Shown piece by piece: positions 1 through 12,329 of a stretch of 64,000 bases of DNA. Under the pieces are notes generated by a model. It worked only from the letters and a program-made list of their open reading frames with translations. It was not told where the DNA came from and ran no database searches. Positions within the stretch are counted from its first letter, which is position 1. Each line of letters starts with the position of its first letter. This DNA comes from Centroberyx gerrardi (lineage: Eukaryota; Chordata; Actinopteri; Beryciformes; Berycidae): the NCBI RefSeq assembly GCF_048128805.1, contig NC_136016.1, forward strand, positions 8,184,501-8,248,500, in the 5' to 3' direction. Position numbers and translations under genes: made by a program.

Positions 1-317
1 TTCTCGTCACATCCCCTCCCTGTTTCATCTCAAATCCCATTTGCCATTGTACCTGCCCAATAGCAGAGACTGAGCGCATTTTAACTCGGATGGCATTTTT
101 ATTTCATCATTACAATCCAGCGCAAGTTTGACGCATTGATCACTGCGCTCTCGCTCCGATCATCCTCAAGAGCTGGATGCGGCTTCGGGAGAGTTTCTGT
201 GTTTTTTCTCTCTCTCTCCCGCATCATTTCAACATATAAAACAAGAAGCGCTTTTTTCAGGTGTCTTTTTTTCCCCTTAAGTTTTTCATGGTGATTCACA
301 TTGGACAGTAAACGGTA
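1..317 (+). promoter_or_regulatory. 5' flank / 5' UTR of hmx3
   Basis: This stretch precedes the hmx3 start codon and holds no coding exon that I can recognise. It should contain the 5' UTR and core promoter of the homeobox gene. I see no clear TATA box or transcription start. A CT-rich tract lies near 208-220. The left edge of the window cuts off the rest of the upstream region. Confidence 0.4.
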
Positions 318-1792
318 ATGGCAGACTCTGATGCGCAAGAGACTCGCCAACCCGCAAAAGACTCACCGTTCTCCATAAAGAACCTGCTGAACATCGACGA
401 CAAGCCCGCGAAGCCCAAAAGCTTCCTCGCCTCGTCCAAAGGAGTATTTGAAGGCAGCTTCTTCTCTCGGATCGGTGACTTATCTTTCCCTCGGTTTGAG
501 TTGCCGAGCCAGAGAATTGGACTATCGGCGCAGTATTTGGAAAGAGCGTCTGCCTGGTGGTACCCATACACACTTGGGACCCATCTGAGGACTGGAGGTA
601 GATACAAGCTGCTTTTACTTCATTTTGTAGATAAAGAAATAACTACAAACGTGTGGGGGGAAAAAAACAAACAAAACACAAGTCATTTGTCTATATATCA
701 TTTAAAAGGACAATTTCTATAGTGCTTTGGTCTGGAAAAACGTTTAGCCTAATCTCTGAAGAAAGTTTACCTAACGAAAAATAACTATATAGTAATCCTA
801 TATTAAATATTAGAATTACGCCTATATCAAAGCAAGACTAAGAACTATATATAACATACTATGGGAATATCATATGAGTATTATAGCCTAGTGAGAATAA
901 AAAACAAAAACAAAATGCGAAGTACAATGAGTTCCGTAAACTCACTAGACACACTAAAAGTTCCTATATGAATATTATAGGGATACCAAGAGGAACATAA
1001 TGCATTATCTGGTTGAAAATATACAGGCCTACCATTAATTATTCTATATAAATTATGAACAAATAATACCAGTAGGCTACATAATGGTATATAGAAGATT
1101 GATTACGAATTTCATGCTTGGCTATACTGCACTATAGGCGATTTTGTCTAAAGTCTAATGTGCTGAGAAGTGCATTTTATTTGAATCGTCATTTTATTCC
1201 TGCAGCATCAGAGAAGGCCAGCCTGAGAGACGCATCACCGGTGCGGGAGAGACGCTCCCCGGAGCTGCAGAAGAGCGACCCAGATGCCAAAGAGGAGAGC
1301 GCCGACGACGACATAGCGCTGGAGGAGAGCGACGCGGAGGAGGCAAAGAAAGAGGAGCAGGAGGACGACTGGAGGAGGAAATCGGACGAGGACGAGGACA
1401 AGAAGCCGTGTCGGAAGAAGAAGACGCGCACGGTGTTCTCCCGGAGCCAGGTGTTCCAGCTGGAGTCCACCTTCGACATCAAGCGCTACCTGAGCAGCTC
1501 GGAGCGCGCGGGCCTGGCGGCGTCGCTGCACCTGACCGAGACGCAGGTGAAGATCTGGTTCCAGAACCGGAGGAATAAGTGGAAAAGGCAGCTGGCCGCC
1601 GAGCTGGAGGCGGCCAATCTGAGCCATGCGGCGGCGCAGAGGATTGTGCGGGTTCCCATACTGTACCACGAGAGCGGAGCCCCGGAGAGTGCCGGGGGCC
1701 CCGCGGGAGGCTCGCCGGGCGGCCAGTCCCTCCTGTCATTCCCGCACCCCATGTACTATTCCCACCCGGTTCCGCTGCTGAGGCCCGTTTAA
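318..1792 (+). CDS. hmx3: HMX3-type (Nkx5.1) homeobox transcription factor, two exons
   Basis: Exons are 318-597 and 1206-1792 (donor GGAG|GTAGAT, acceptor CTGCAG|CATCAG). They join in phase to give 288 aa. The N-terminus carries an eh1-like FSIKNLL at residues 18-24, a Groucho/TLE-binding type of motif. The HMX3 signatures PRFELPSQR and [14 protein letters not shown] follow. An acidic linker (about 113-158) leads to the homeodomain at about 163-222, with [13 protein letters not shown] in helix 3. The protein ends in [12 protein letters not shown], as HMX3 does. HMX2 lacks the WYPYTL block and this C-terminus. The family specifies inner-ear, lateral-line and hypothalamic cells as nuclear DNA-binding factors. 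ATG 318 is the first in-frame start and the protein aligns from there. No hmx2 lies between it and bub3, so it may be the teleost hmx3b ohnolog. Confidence is high for HMX3 and moderate for the b copy. Confidence 0.93.
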
Positions 1793-1931
1793 GACTCTGC
1801 TTTGTGTTTGAATCCACCGTGTATATATTTTTTTTAATTCAGAGCGACTTGCATTGGAAAGTTCAAAGTTTTGTATATTTTGTAGATTCAATGGACTCAA
1901 TGTTAGGTCACTATTATTATTATTATTATTA

Positions 1932-1971
<40 letters not shown>

Positions 1972-2838
1972 CCGCCTGCTGAAGTGTCCTTGAGCAAGAC
2001 ACTGAATCCTATACCAGCTGTAACGGCGCTGAAGGGGGGGTCAATCGAATTGTACTATTATTATTATTATTATTATTTGTGATATGATTTTGTTAAACGC
2101 TCAAAACTGGGCCACTAAAATCTTATGTATCCAAATTTAAAAAAAAAAAGAAAAAAAACGAGCGTCTTGTTTTGAACAGGGTTGACTGTCCATATGTATT
2201 TTACAGAGACGTGTCAGTGTTTGTATAGCTAAGAATGTGGGAATTTAATATTTTGATATTTTCCAATATTGTGCAATACTGTTGGCTTCACATTTGGCTA
2301 CCAGCCTTTGTCGCTCATCGTCCACCTCACACACAAACCAGATCATTTCTCTGTAACAGTGAGGACAATCATGTGTTCCTTTAAAATATCTCCCCGACAA
2401 GCTGCAGGTAATAGGCAACTTATTTTTTCGCCCGTAATGTTTTGCCAGTATAATTTTAAAGCCATGGAAAGGCCTGAACAGCCTCTGTTTGTGTATGTTT
2501 TTATTCTGATATTGTTATTGAAATTCTGTATATCATGAAATATGGTCCTGCACTCAGTATGTAAAGATTTCACTCTAGAATGAGATTTAGCCTGTCCTTA
2601 AAAAGATTGATGGAATGAAAGTAGACTAATTCCTTTGAGTCATGAGCTGAAGATCTTTGCTTTCTAAATAACATTTTTGAGGATGGAAAGATCTCTATTT
2701 TTAAATATTGACTGATAAAGTTGGGGGCAGCATTTTAGGGCCTGTGCCGTTTTGGAATGAAACCATTCATTGTAAACATGCAAACCGATATTTTATTTGT
2801 GCTACTCCTCAAAATAAAAACATTGAAATTAGGCTATG
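1793..2838 (+). other. hmx3: hmx3 3' UTR
   Basis: AT-rich sequence follows the hmx3 stop codon, and the first good AATAAA is at 2813-2818. It is interrupted early by two ATT microsatellites and a short dispersed-repeat fragment (1912-2081). A GTGCAATA octamer at 2271-2278 matches the miR-25/92 seed-site class. The end point is inferred from the polyadenylation signal only. Confidence 0.5.
1912..2081. repeat. ATT microsatellites flanking a teleost dispersed-repeat fragment
   Basis: An (ATT)n run at 1912-1971 has a single TCATT interruption and a second run lies at 2055-2078. Between them is the motif GTGTCCTTGAGCAAGACACT, which I recognise as a very common fish interspersed-repeat core. The block lies inside the hmx3 3' UTR, so the repeat would be transcribed. 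Confidence 0.7.
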
Positions 2839-3972
2839 CGTAGTTCTATTGTATTAAAAACGAGCCTATACAGCCGAATTCAACCAAATAGTTTTAACTC
2901 AGCTACAGACAGTTTGTCCAATCTGATTATTCGCACATATTTTGACCGATGATGTCTGCAATTTCCAACAGCATCCTCTCCTTCTGTATTTTCCCTGCAA
3001 CTTTTTTTTGTCCTATACTATTTTGACCAACACAGAATTTAAAACATCACATAGCCTAATATAAACTATTGCCAGACATAGGGTCTATACTGTATAAAGT
3101 GTATCATATTTATAACCTTAAAGAATGTTCAGTTTTTTTTTTATGTCACAACTTTAAGGGCGCACAAGATATGGTTTCCCTGTTATTATTTGAGATAAAT
3201 GTCTTAAATAACTCTAATAATAATAAAAAACAAATAATGATATATTAGCCTAAAAACAATAGCCTACATGCACAGTAAAAACCGCGACAGCCATAGCAGC
3301 TTGATGGCCTATTATACAAATTGGATTTTCATACGTGGAAATGAGAAGGCAAAGCAGAAGACAAAGTGGGCGAGCTTTCTAGGAGCCGGTCATGGGCTCA
3401 TTTTAATAAAGTTAAACATAATGATATTATGATGGTTTTTAGTAGACCGGCTAATTTTTCTTTTGGCGGAGGGGTTTCCTATAGTGGCCGATAGTAGGCT
3501 ACTGGCCTGTTGATAAGAGACTTTATTGTCTGTGAAGAAGAAAATTATTTGCCAAACTACTCATCAAGCTACAAAAAGAAAGATAAACCCTTCCAGGGCC
3601 AGTTATGGTGATGATGATGATGATGATGAAAAATCACTATAATATATTTAGAATATTCCTACAGGTACATAGCTGTGTCTGTGGTACACTGTAGAGTGCT
3701 ACAGTGTAGTAAACAGTGACTGTATTGTACTTTACGGTATTTTGATCTGATATCACTATGATTATGCTATAATATTACTACAGGGCCTTATAGTTTTGCT
3801 ATGATACCTGCATAGTATCCTTCTAAAATGTATTATTGGATTACAATAATTCATTTTTCCTAACGGCAGATAAGTAACTGTTCATACAGAATAACTGGCT
3901 GAGAATATGCATATCCTGTAATACTCAGGTTTATCGGACCTACAACATTGTAGTCTGTTATGAGGAGTAGAG
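2839..3972. other. intergenic, hmx3 to hAT MITE
   Basis: No coding exon or RNA gene is recognised in this AT-rich spacer. A short (GAT)n run lies at about 3608-3628. The human HMX2 gene occupies the equivalent interval, but no homeobox reading frame is present here on either strand. Confidence 0.55.
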
Positions 3973-4294
3973 CAGCGGTTCTCAACGTGGGGTCCGGGGA
4001 CCACCAGGGGTCCTTGAGGGGGTTCCAGGGGGTCCCCATGATAAACTTCACCATTATTCATTTAGCCTACAGAAAGTTAACACAAGTAGAGAATGTAGAA
4101 GAATGACTATTTTGATCATAGTTTCACTGTTATCTCTCCACCTACAATACAGATACTCATGGAATTCTGGACAAAATCATATCTAACAATAAAAATATTC
4201 TCCGATTTAGGTCTGAGAGACAAAATTTCATTAAATGGGGGTCCGTGTCCCTAATGTGTAGGGTCTTTGATATGAAAAAGGTTGAGAACCACTG
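3973..4294. mobile_element. hAT-type MITE (non-autonomous DNA transposon)
   Basis: The left end reads CAGCGGTTCTCAAC and the right end GTTGAGAACCACTG, which are inverted copies with one mismatch. The consensus CAGTGGTTCTCAAC is the terminal repeat of hAT-Charlie-like elements. Sub-terminal GGGGTCC blocks are present near both ends. The flanking 8-mers GAGTAGAG and GAGTGAAC match at five of eight positions, so they may be a decayed 8-bp target duplication. At 322 bp the element has no room for a transposase. Confidence 0.8.
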
Positions 4295-4429
4295 GAGTGA
4301 ACAGTTGGGCTAAACGTCCAAATATGAACTGAAAACTATGATTTCATTACATATAGGCCTTTGGACTGGACCAAGGTGTGTGTATAAAAACACAGAGAGA
4401 GAGGGAAAGGGAGGAGGAAAATGAGAAAG

Positions 4430-4600
4430 CGCCTGTGTCACGTGACCTGTATTGCGACAACGGAAGTCTTCTCATACTGTAAAATCCAACGAATCACAAC
4501 GAAGGCGGGAAGTTGGAACATTCGTCTCAACCAATCAGGATCTTCTGAAACATTGTAGCAGTTGAACGCAAGGAAAAGGCTATCACCACGCAGCCTTTTA
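4430..4600 (+). promoter_or_regulatory. bub3 promoter
   Basis: The perfect 10-bp palindrome GTCACGTGAC (4437-4446) contains an E-box of the USF/TFE3/CLEAR type. An ETS core CGGAAG follows near 4460, an E2F-like GGCGGGAAG near 4505, and a forward CCAAT box (CCAATCA) near 4531. The order and spacing fit a TATA-less promoter of a cell-cycle gene. The transcription start is not visible directly. Confidence 0.55.
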
Positions 4601-4703
4601 GCTTGCTAGTTATATCCCATTTTATATCAAACAAAGCCAAGGGACAACAATAATTCTTTTTTAAGGCACTAAAGAATTGCGTCTTTACTACACAAAACTA
4701 ACG
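4590..4703 (+). other. bub3: bub3 noncoding exon 1 (5' UTR)
   Basis: The donor AACG|GTGAGT at 4704 is strong and lies just downstream of the promoter elements. The coding sequence starts exactly at the first base of the next exon (6001), so this first exon is a leader. Its 5' end is a guess. Confidence 0.55.
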
Positions 4704-6000
4704 GTGAGTATTGAAGCAGGTAACAGCGGGGTTTGTAGCTTACGGTAGCTTCACAATACTAGCATGCTAACGTTAGCAAACACCGGCGGGAGTCAAAATG
4801 GGCTTGGTCTATTTGCTGGAATAAACAGAGCAAATTGTCCTCCCGGTCTGAATTAAAGAAAAAATAGCAAAAGCAAAAGTACAGTTACAATCTAAAATAC
4901 TCGTTGCTCCACCTTGTTTCTCGCAACACAAAGCGATGTTGTTTAAAGTAAGCAAACTAACGGGGTTCTATAACGCTCATTAAGTTACGTCTCAGCTTGT
5001 TCAACATGCAATACCAATGGCACTGACCCACCAGCTAATAGCTAATACTAATCATGGATTTTCTGTCACATTACTGTATTTTGAGAGGTGTAACGTTATT
5101 TCAGACAGGGGAAGTTAGGGAATATCAGGAAAATGTTGTTGAAGATTAATTTCATTTTTTGTTTCATTGTACGTTATATGAGGAACTAAGACTGCTTTTA
5201 TTTGAGAAAATGCAAGAAGAAGAAGCCTGAGTTGTTCAGTTTAGGAGATGAGTTTAAGTTGGAATGGTTATTCAGGGAGGAAGTTTTTAGTGTGGCCAGT
5301 TTCATTGGGAAAGCATGGAAACCGAGACTGGAGAAGCTGTTTATTTGAATGTATGACTTTAATTTGTATGTTTTGATTATTATTTGTTTCTGGTTCTTGT
5401 TTGTTTGGTGGAACTCAATGTCTCTGTGTCTTGTAAGCCTATACGGGCTGGGCACCATGTGGTGCACGACACATGAATAACATCTATCTATCTATCAGGG
5501 AATTTTACAAATTGATCACCAAAATGTATTTACAAAGTGTTGCGCACATTCATTGCATTTGATGATGGTTTCAATGCAATGGTGGGATCACTGCTAGGAA
5601 AGGGTGGGCGTTTAGCTAATGTTAGCTGTAAGGCAAACAAATCACAAATCAATATTATGGTTTCATGCCCACCTAACAGTCTGACTGCCATCTTGATTCA
5701 TCCATCCTTCATCTTTAGTAGTCCAGAACCTTGTAGTTTGTCAACCAGTTCGGTCTGCAAATCATTGGCAACTATTGTTTGATTTCAGCTTATCTAGCTT
5801 GAAAACATTGTATCAGTATATATTGGTTTGTACCATGAGCTGAATTATGATTACACTCCTGCTTTAATATGTCATTCTTTGGGCCCAGTAAATAAACATC
5901 AACTAGGTTTCATTAATTTTAAAGTCTATTTGGTGGGTCAGTAACTCTATTACAAAGATAGCCCCAATCTTAAACTTTGTGGTGTTTTGCTTTTCTTCAG
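4704..6000 (+). other. bub3: bub3 intron 1
   Basis: The intron runs from GTGAGT to the acceptor TTCTTCAG. It contains a short (ATCT)n run at about 5484-5498. I see nothing coding in it. Confidence 0.6.
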
Positions 6001-9000
6001 ATGACGGGCTCAAACGAGTACAAGCTGAACCAGGGCCCAGAGGACAGCATCTCTGCTGTGAAGTTCAGCCCCAGCACAGCCCAGTTCCTGCTGGTTTCCT
6101 CCTGGGACTGCACCGTCCGCCTCTTTGACGTTGGAGGCAACTCCATGAGAATGAAGTACCAGCACTCAGCTGCAGTTCTTGACTGTGCTTTTTATGTATG
6201 TCGCAAACGATGTCTATTCTTGTTTAGGTTCCTTATTATTATGGCATAGCTCACTAGCCTGCTACACATGGATAATATAACCTTTTACTTGCAGGATCCG
6301 ACACATTCTTGGAGTGGAGGTTTAGATGCGCAGTTAAAAACTCATGATTTGAACACGGACCAAGGTAAGTCTGCCAGAACAGTATGTTGTGACAAGGTGT
6401 ATGTCTGTCAAGTTCCCAAAACCGAGGGGTTGAAGTCACTGGATGTGGTTGTTTTATATTCTCTCTAAACAGATACAATAGTTGGAACACATGACGCCCC
6501 CATTCGCTGCGTGGAATACTGCCCAGAGGTCAACGTCATGGTAACTGGTAGCTGGGACAGGTCGGTTCGGCTGTGGGACCCAAGGACACCCTGCAACGCT
6601 GGCACCTTTACTCAGCCTGAAAAGGTAGAGTAAATGTTAATAGAGATGCATCAATACTGTTATTGCTCATCAGCTATGAGTACTTAATTTTGAGTAACCA
6701 CAAATGCCAAGTATCGTGAGTACATGTGTTGATGGGCACCATTTTGATCAAAATTTTATTTTTAAAGAAAGAAATGTTAAATTCAACAAGTGAAAATCAC
6801 ATTAATCACCAAGTACTGTATATGTGCAGGATTTTGTCATGTTGATATTGGTGCAGATATGTATTAACATTATTACATATTATAAACATATTGACAACTT
6901 ACAGGGTTTCCCAGTACATTTTTGCACAAGGCTTCCTTCCTAAACCTAAGGGCACATAGCATTAAATTCAGCCATTATATTTGTTTGTGGAGGTATCAAG
7001 TAAAGCTTTGGCATGGCCTATGTCTCATGCTTGTCTCATATTTGTGCTCTCTGTGAAAGGTGTACACCCTCTCTGTGGCTGGGGATCGGCTCATCGTAGG
7101 CACAGCTGGAAGGAGAGTACTGGTATGGGATCTGAGGAACATGGGCTATGTACAGCAGAGAAGAGAGTCCAGCCTCAAGTATCAGACTCGCTGCATCAGA
7201 GCCTTCCCCAACAAACAGGTACACTTTGAATCAGAATTGTCTATTAATGCACCTTCATGCACACAGATCTAATGAAACATACAGGCAACATTTAAAACCA
7301 GACAGATAATTTACACCTAATAAGAGTATCACGCTATCAATACAAATTCCTCTGTTAATGTGAAGAACGGTAACATCATATTCTGTGTCTTTGCTCCAGG
7401 GCTACGTCTTGAGTTCAATCGAGGGCCGTGTGGCGGTGGAGTACCTGGACCCCAGCCAGGAGGTTCAGAAGAAGAAGTATGCCTTCAAGTGCCACAGGCT
7501 GAAGGAGAATGGAATTGAGCATGTTTACCCTGTCAATGCCATCTCATTTCACAGTGTTCATAACACCTTCGCTACAGGTATGACTATTGACTGGTAAATG
7601 CTTTTCAATGTAAGTCTCTGGAAAATTGACTAAATCAATTATTTATTTCTTCCTATATTTCTCTTTCTGTGTTTCAGTTATTGGTCAACTTGTTTTCCAT
7701 AAAGTCCATTGCCTTTCTCCCTCAGCATTCAAGCTATGACCATGTTTATGGTTTATTGCCCTGTGACCTATAGGACTAGATCTGTCAGGGGTGCATGAGG
7801 AACACAGTTATTATAGATCCTAATCTCAGCAATAACACTGCCTAAATCTTTTGAAGTTGACCTTGAGCCTCTCCTTCTCCCAGGTGGCTCAGATGGCTTC
7901 GTGAACATCTGGGACCCGTTCAACAAGAAGCGCCTGTGTCAGTTCCACCGCTACCCGACCAGCATCGCCTCGCTGGCCTTCAGCAATGACGGCACCATGC
8001 TCGCCATCGCCTCCTCCTACATGCAGGAGCAGGGAGACATCGGCCACCCGGAGGACGCCATCTTCATCCGCCAAGTCACAGATGCCGAGACCAAGCCCAA
8101 GTGAGTCTTCCTCCGCCCTGCGGTCCCCCGAGTTGCGTAGCACCACGGTTTGCTGCCCGCTGCATTTACAAGGAGCACGCACAGCTGCGGCATATGCTGA
8201 TCTGTATCTCTGTCTGTCCACTTTTTCAATATCCGACAGTTGACAGATAGACAGATGAGAAAATCTTCCCATCAGTTTGTATATCTATGCTGTTGTGGTA
8301 AATATAAAGCATAGTTTAACCTCTAAAGCCCTATATGAAACATGTTCGATTTTTAGGTTCAGTGTTGAGCGACATGCTGGTATTTAAAAGGTAAAATTCA
8401 TCAATGATTCATTTGATTTTGTACAGATATATGCAGTTTTTATTTATTAAAGACCAGTGAGGTTTGATTTTTTGTTTATACCATTATAGACTTACCCCCA
8501 CCAATGTCACACCAAACCCTGTTTGATGTAGTAATGCTTCTTCCAATAGTTGATCCAGGTGTAGTAATAAAGAGCCTCTTTTAGCAGGTGTTTTTTTTTC
8601 ACCCTCATACTGTCAAAGATGTTTAGTATGTAATCCAGGTAACTTGCACAATATACAAAGCTATGGCTTCACTTCAGATATTTTTTCTGAGGAAGTTGTA
8701 AAACATACAGTCAACTCTCTGGACCTGCATAAACTACACTTGGCGTTAACAAGGTTTTGGCCCTCATTCCTACATTAAACAGTTGAAATGAGCTCATAAG
8801 CAAGGTTTTCTGTAGTGTGTTTTTCATCAATGGTAAACGGTCAATTAAGGGTAATTTGCCCCATATTAGTCAATTTGACCCTACCTCATAGATTTTTGTC
8901 ATGAGGATGGGTGGTTTTGCCCAGATTGTTTGACCTCAGACAGGAATACCACTATGAAACTGTAGTCCATTAATGGGGTATCACTTGTCTCCACGGCATA

Positions 9001-9056
9001 GGTTCAGCTATTGCTCATGAGTTGAAATCATGTTTTTGGTCCACAGGTCAACCTAA
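6001..9056 (+). CDS. bub3: BUB3 mitotic checkpoint WD40 protein
   Basis: Seven coding exons: 6001-6195, 6295-6364, 6473-6624, 7060-7218, 7400-7577, 7884-8100 and 9047-9056. All junctions are GT-AG and in phase, giving 326 aa, the usual BUB3 length. The ATG is the first base of its exon ([15 protein letters not shown]). WD-repeat signatures include [12 protein letters not shown] (about 33-44), [12 protein letters not shown] (about 114-125), [16 protein letters not shown] and [20 protein letters not shown]. The last exon supplies only the final K-S-T of ETKPKST plus the stop. BUB3 is a seven-bladed propeller that binds the GLEBS motifs of BUB1 and BUBR1 and brings them to phosphorylated KNL1 at kinetochores. 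It follows hmx3 on the same strand, as in other vertebrates. Sequence is nearly identical to the vertebrate family, with no break seen. Confidence 0.97.
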
Positions 9057-9590
9057 GTCCACCTTGGAATAGTTTCCTCTGCATATGTCCCCCTAAAATG
9101 TGGCCTATTGAAGCCTTTATCACATTTGGAATATCTGCTGGCATCCAGTGTACCATTAACATATTGTCTCCTGTCATTGTCTTCCCTTTCAATACAACAG
9201 TACCTATGTTTTCTTACTTGTAATTAATGTTTGTTAAAATTTCCTTTTCAGTGGTCTGTGTTGCGTATTGCTTTGTGTCTTGTAGTGCTGACAACCAGCT
9301 TTTTTTTTTTCTTTCGCTGAAGCTGTTCTTTATATCTGTAACATTTTTTCCTCTTTCCATCATTTTGATAAAGACAAGATTCCACAAACATGAATCGTTG
9401 CCGATTGTATGATTCAGCAAATGTTACATGTAGTTTATGAATCTCTTTTTATAATTGTTGTTGAATTAAAAGATGTTGGCGTTACTTTTGAATGACCATG
9501 ATGACACTGATTCTTTCCTTGCATTACTCTTTGCTTGGCACTGACATTTGAATCTAATACTTTTAGAATAAAAAAACCCTGAAAATTCAA
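9057..9590 (+). other. bub3: bub3 3' UTR
   Basis: Noncoding sequence after the TAA at 9054-9056. AATAAA at 9567-9572 is a plausible polyadenylation signal, and an ATTAAA-like site lies about 100 bp earlier near 9465. The end is inferred. Confidence 0.55.
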
Positions 9591-12329
9591 ATTTTGACCT
9601 GCATCAATTCAATTCATACATTTTGTGCATATATGCCCTCCAAAAGAAAACCTATGAAATGCTAGGAATTTGTCAGGGCAGGAGAGGTTGTTCTGTTGAT
9701 GTGTTGAGGGAAAGCGATGATCCACCAGTCTTGCCGAGGGCTCCACTTGCCCCCAGACAGTGACCTGTGCTGATAGACATCAGAGGGCTACGGCCTAAAG
9801 CAGATCCTGCTTTATTACTGGGGGAAACTGGGAGAAAAGCACCAAACCGGATGACCTGACTGCATCTGGAAGACTGCTATACTCTCAAAGAAGAAAAATG
9901 GGCCACTAAAATAAAGCAATCATGAGGCTTACTTAATTTCCAGATTTCTGGTTTTACTAGGGCGCTATCGCATGGCACCATGGTCATCTGGAGGTAAATT
10001 CATGTCTGTCAGTCAGGGCAGAAGCACTTAACTCCTCTATACCTGGGAGCTATCTAACTGCACCATGGTTTACAGCACAAAATCCTTTTCTACAAATCAT
10101 GCCTGTTTTTGAGAGAAATCAAATTAATGAAAGGAAGCAAAAATTCTTACATTCTGAAAATGTAATATTGAAAATTTCACATCTCCAACAATCCTCTTCG
10201 TAAGAACTATATGTCATCGCCACCAATACACAAGGGGACCGTACAGAATCTGTACTTAATTATTTTAGCAATGCAGAATATAAAGGACAACAACGGGGAT
10301 GTTGCAGCACTAATGGTCCTCCTCAGTGTGCAGACTGGCCTACTCAAACAATTATTAAGCTTTAACCAGTATACACACTATTGGGGTGGATAATACTTTT
10401 TTCATCATTATCGCCAAATTTATCTGGCAGTGCTTTGTGAGTTGTTGTTACCTTGGTGACAGAGTCAGACAAAACGCAGACCCTTTTAGTGCAGTCTGCA
10501 TTATATGAATGGGAGCAGTGAACACAGGACAGTGCCCTGCAAAAGTCTAAGTGGTGCCTTTTTTCTCAGTTCAGATTTTCAATGGCGACTAATGCAATTT
10601 CTGAGGCCCTTCAGCAAAAGTAGCAGAGAAGATAGAGATGTCAATTATTCTATTTAAGAGCTACAATTTTTGTAATGGGTCTATCTGCTTCTGCGGTATC
10701 CTGGAAATGATTTGTTCGTTTGGTTAAATGATGTAACTAATTCCCATGATTGTTGATAATGAGTCAGTCTTTGACGTTGGATTATGACTGCAGCTTAATA
10801 TGAAATGGCATTCATTTTGGAAGGTAATTACTGCTCATAAAGCAGACAGACGAGGGCTGGGGTTTGTTGTGGGGGGCTACAGTAAATTACCTTGTTTCCT
10901 GTCATCTTTGGCTTCCACTAAATTGGAAAATTGAGTTCCTTGAGTGCGCATTAGAACCGTTAAGGTTTTCTTCTCTGGCACTGGATAGCTATTTTGGAGG
11001 AAAAAGTAATTTAGTAACCCATTTGTCAGATGCATGAAAACAATTAGGATGGTTTTCTTTTTAACCTAACCTAGAAGAATAGTAACATATGATTGGAACA
11101 CACAATTTGCACTATGTTTTAAATTAGTTATTGGAAATAAGGAGTGACTATTGTAGTCGTCATTCATTCAGCAGTATAAAGGATTTATTAAGAGCGTAGG
11201 TCTGTAATTCAGTGAACTACAGCAGATGAATCCACTGTATCTATCAGCATCTTCCTTGAAGCACGTCTTCCCAGCTGTTCTCCAGCTTATGGTTTTTTTT
11301 CCCTTTTTCAAAGGCCAAGTTAACCACATCTGTGGTTGTGTGGCCAGGCTCTGGTTTCCAACCACTGAAGTGTTGCAGACAGTTTGGCTCTACATGAAAC
11401 CATTACATGACAATTAAAATGGGTGATTGTGCTCCTACAGCCTGTCAGGTGCATTTAACCCAACCACAAAAGGCTCTTATGTTCACTCAAGAGGGCACAG
11501 ATGACCTTCAACCAGACACCTTATCTCTCAAGACCGGTTTCTAATATTATATCAAGCCGATGATACTATCCTTCGTGAGCTGTGTAGAAATGGGGAAATC
11601 ACATGATGCATCAGGAAAATATTGACAGCGTTCTATATTATGATCTGTCTTTTGTTTCATTGCCATAAAAATCAAAGTTCTCGCACTCAAACCATGGAAA
11701 TAAAGGAAGATGCTGTGATACAAAAAAATATCAATTTATTCTTTATTCTAACCAAAACAGAACAATACATTACCCCATACTGTATGCTATAGCGATCCAA
11801 TAGCAGTGTCACCTAGCTCTGATGCAATTTCATGTTCCTTTGATTAAGTTATTTAGAATTTTTGAGTAAACACCACAAGCTTCATTTTATCACAGAACAT
11901 GTATTCAGTTTCCACATCTATAACATACTTTAAAAATGAGTTGTTTCGTTGTGAGTCTTTGCAACTAACTGGGGACCAGCGCTTTCACAAAGATGGTGTT
12001 GAGAAATTGATTTCCATTGATGGTGCAGTTTACCAGCTCTTTGTGATAATGATCTTGTCTCATGGGGTAGGTGGCCTCAGTGAGGAAGTGGTTTTTCAAT
12101 AAAGCTGTCTTATGGAAAGCACTCCCTACAGTAACATGCACAAAAAGAGATTGGTGTGCAAGATTTGTTTTAATGAAGTCTTTTTCAGTAGAGTAGCACA
12201 TCTGAGGATTGGACAATGGGATTTCCCTGGTATTTAAAAACTAATCGGTTGACTTTATCATGTTGCTGTTTCACACAAATTGGCCGTACTGATCTTTAGA
12301 GCTGAAAACCTATGCAAGCAGGTCTAGTT

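Noticed and set aside
1579-2082. Long plus-strand frame ending in a tyrosine-rich tail
   Set aside because: It overlaps hmx3 exon 2 in another frame and its end is only the translated (ATT)n microsatellite.
2839-4430. Searched for an hmx2 gene or remnant between hmx3 and bub3
   Set aside because: No homeodomain helix-3 signature or other HMX2 block is visible on either strand. Only the hAT MITE was found.
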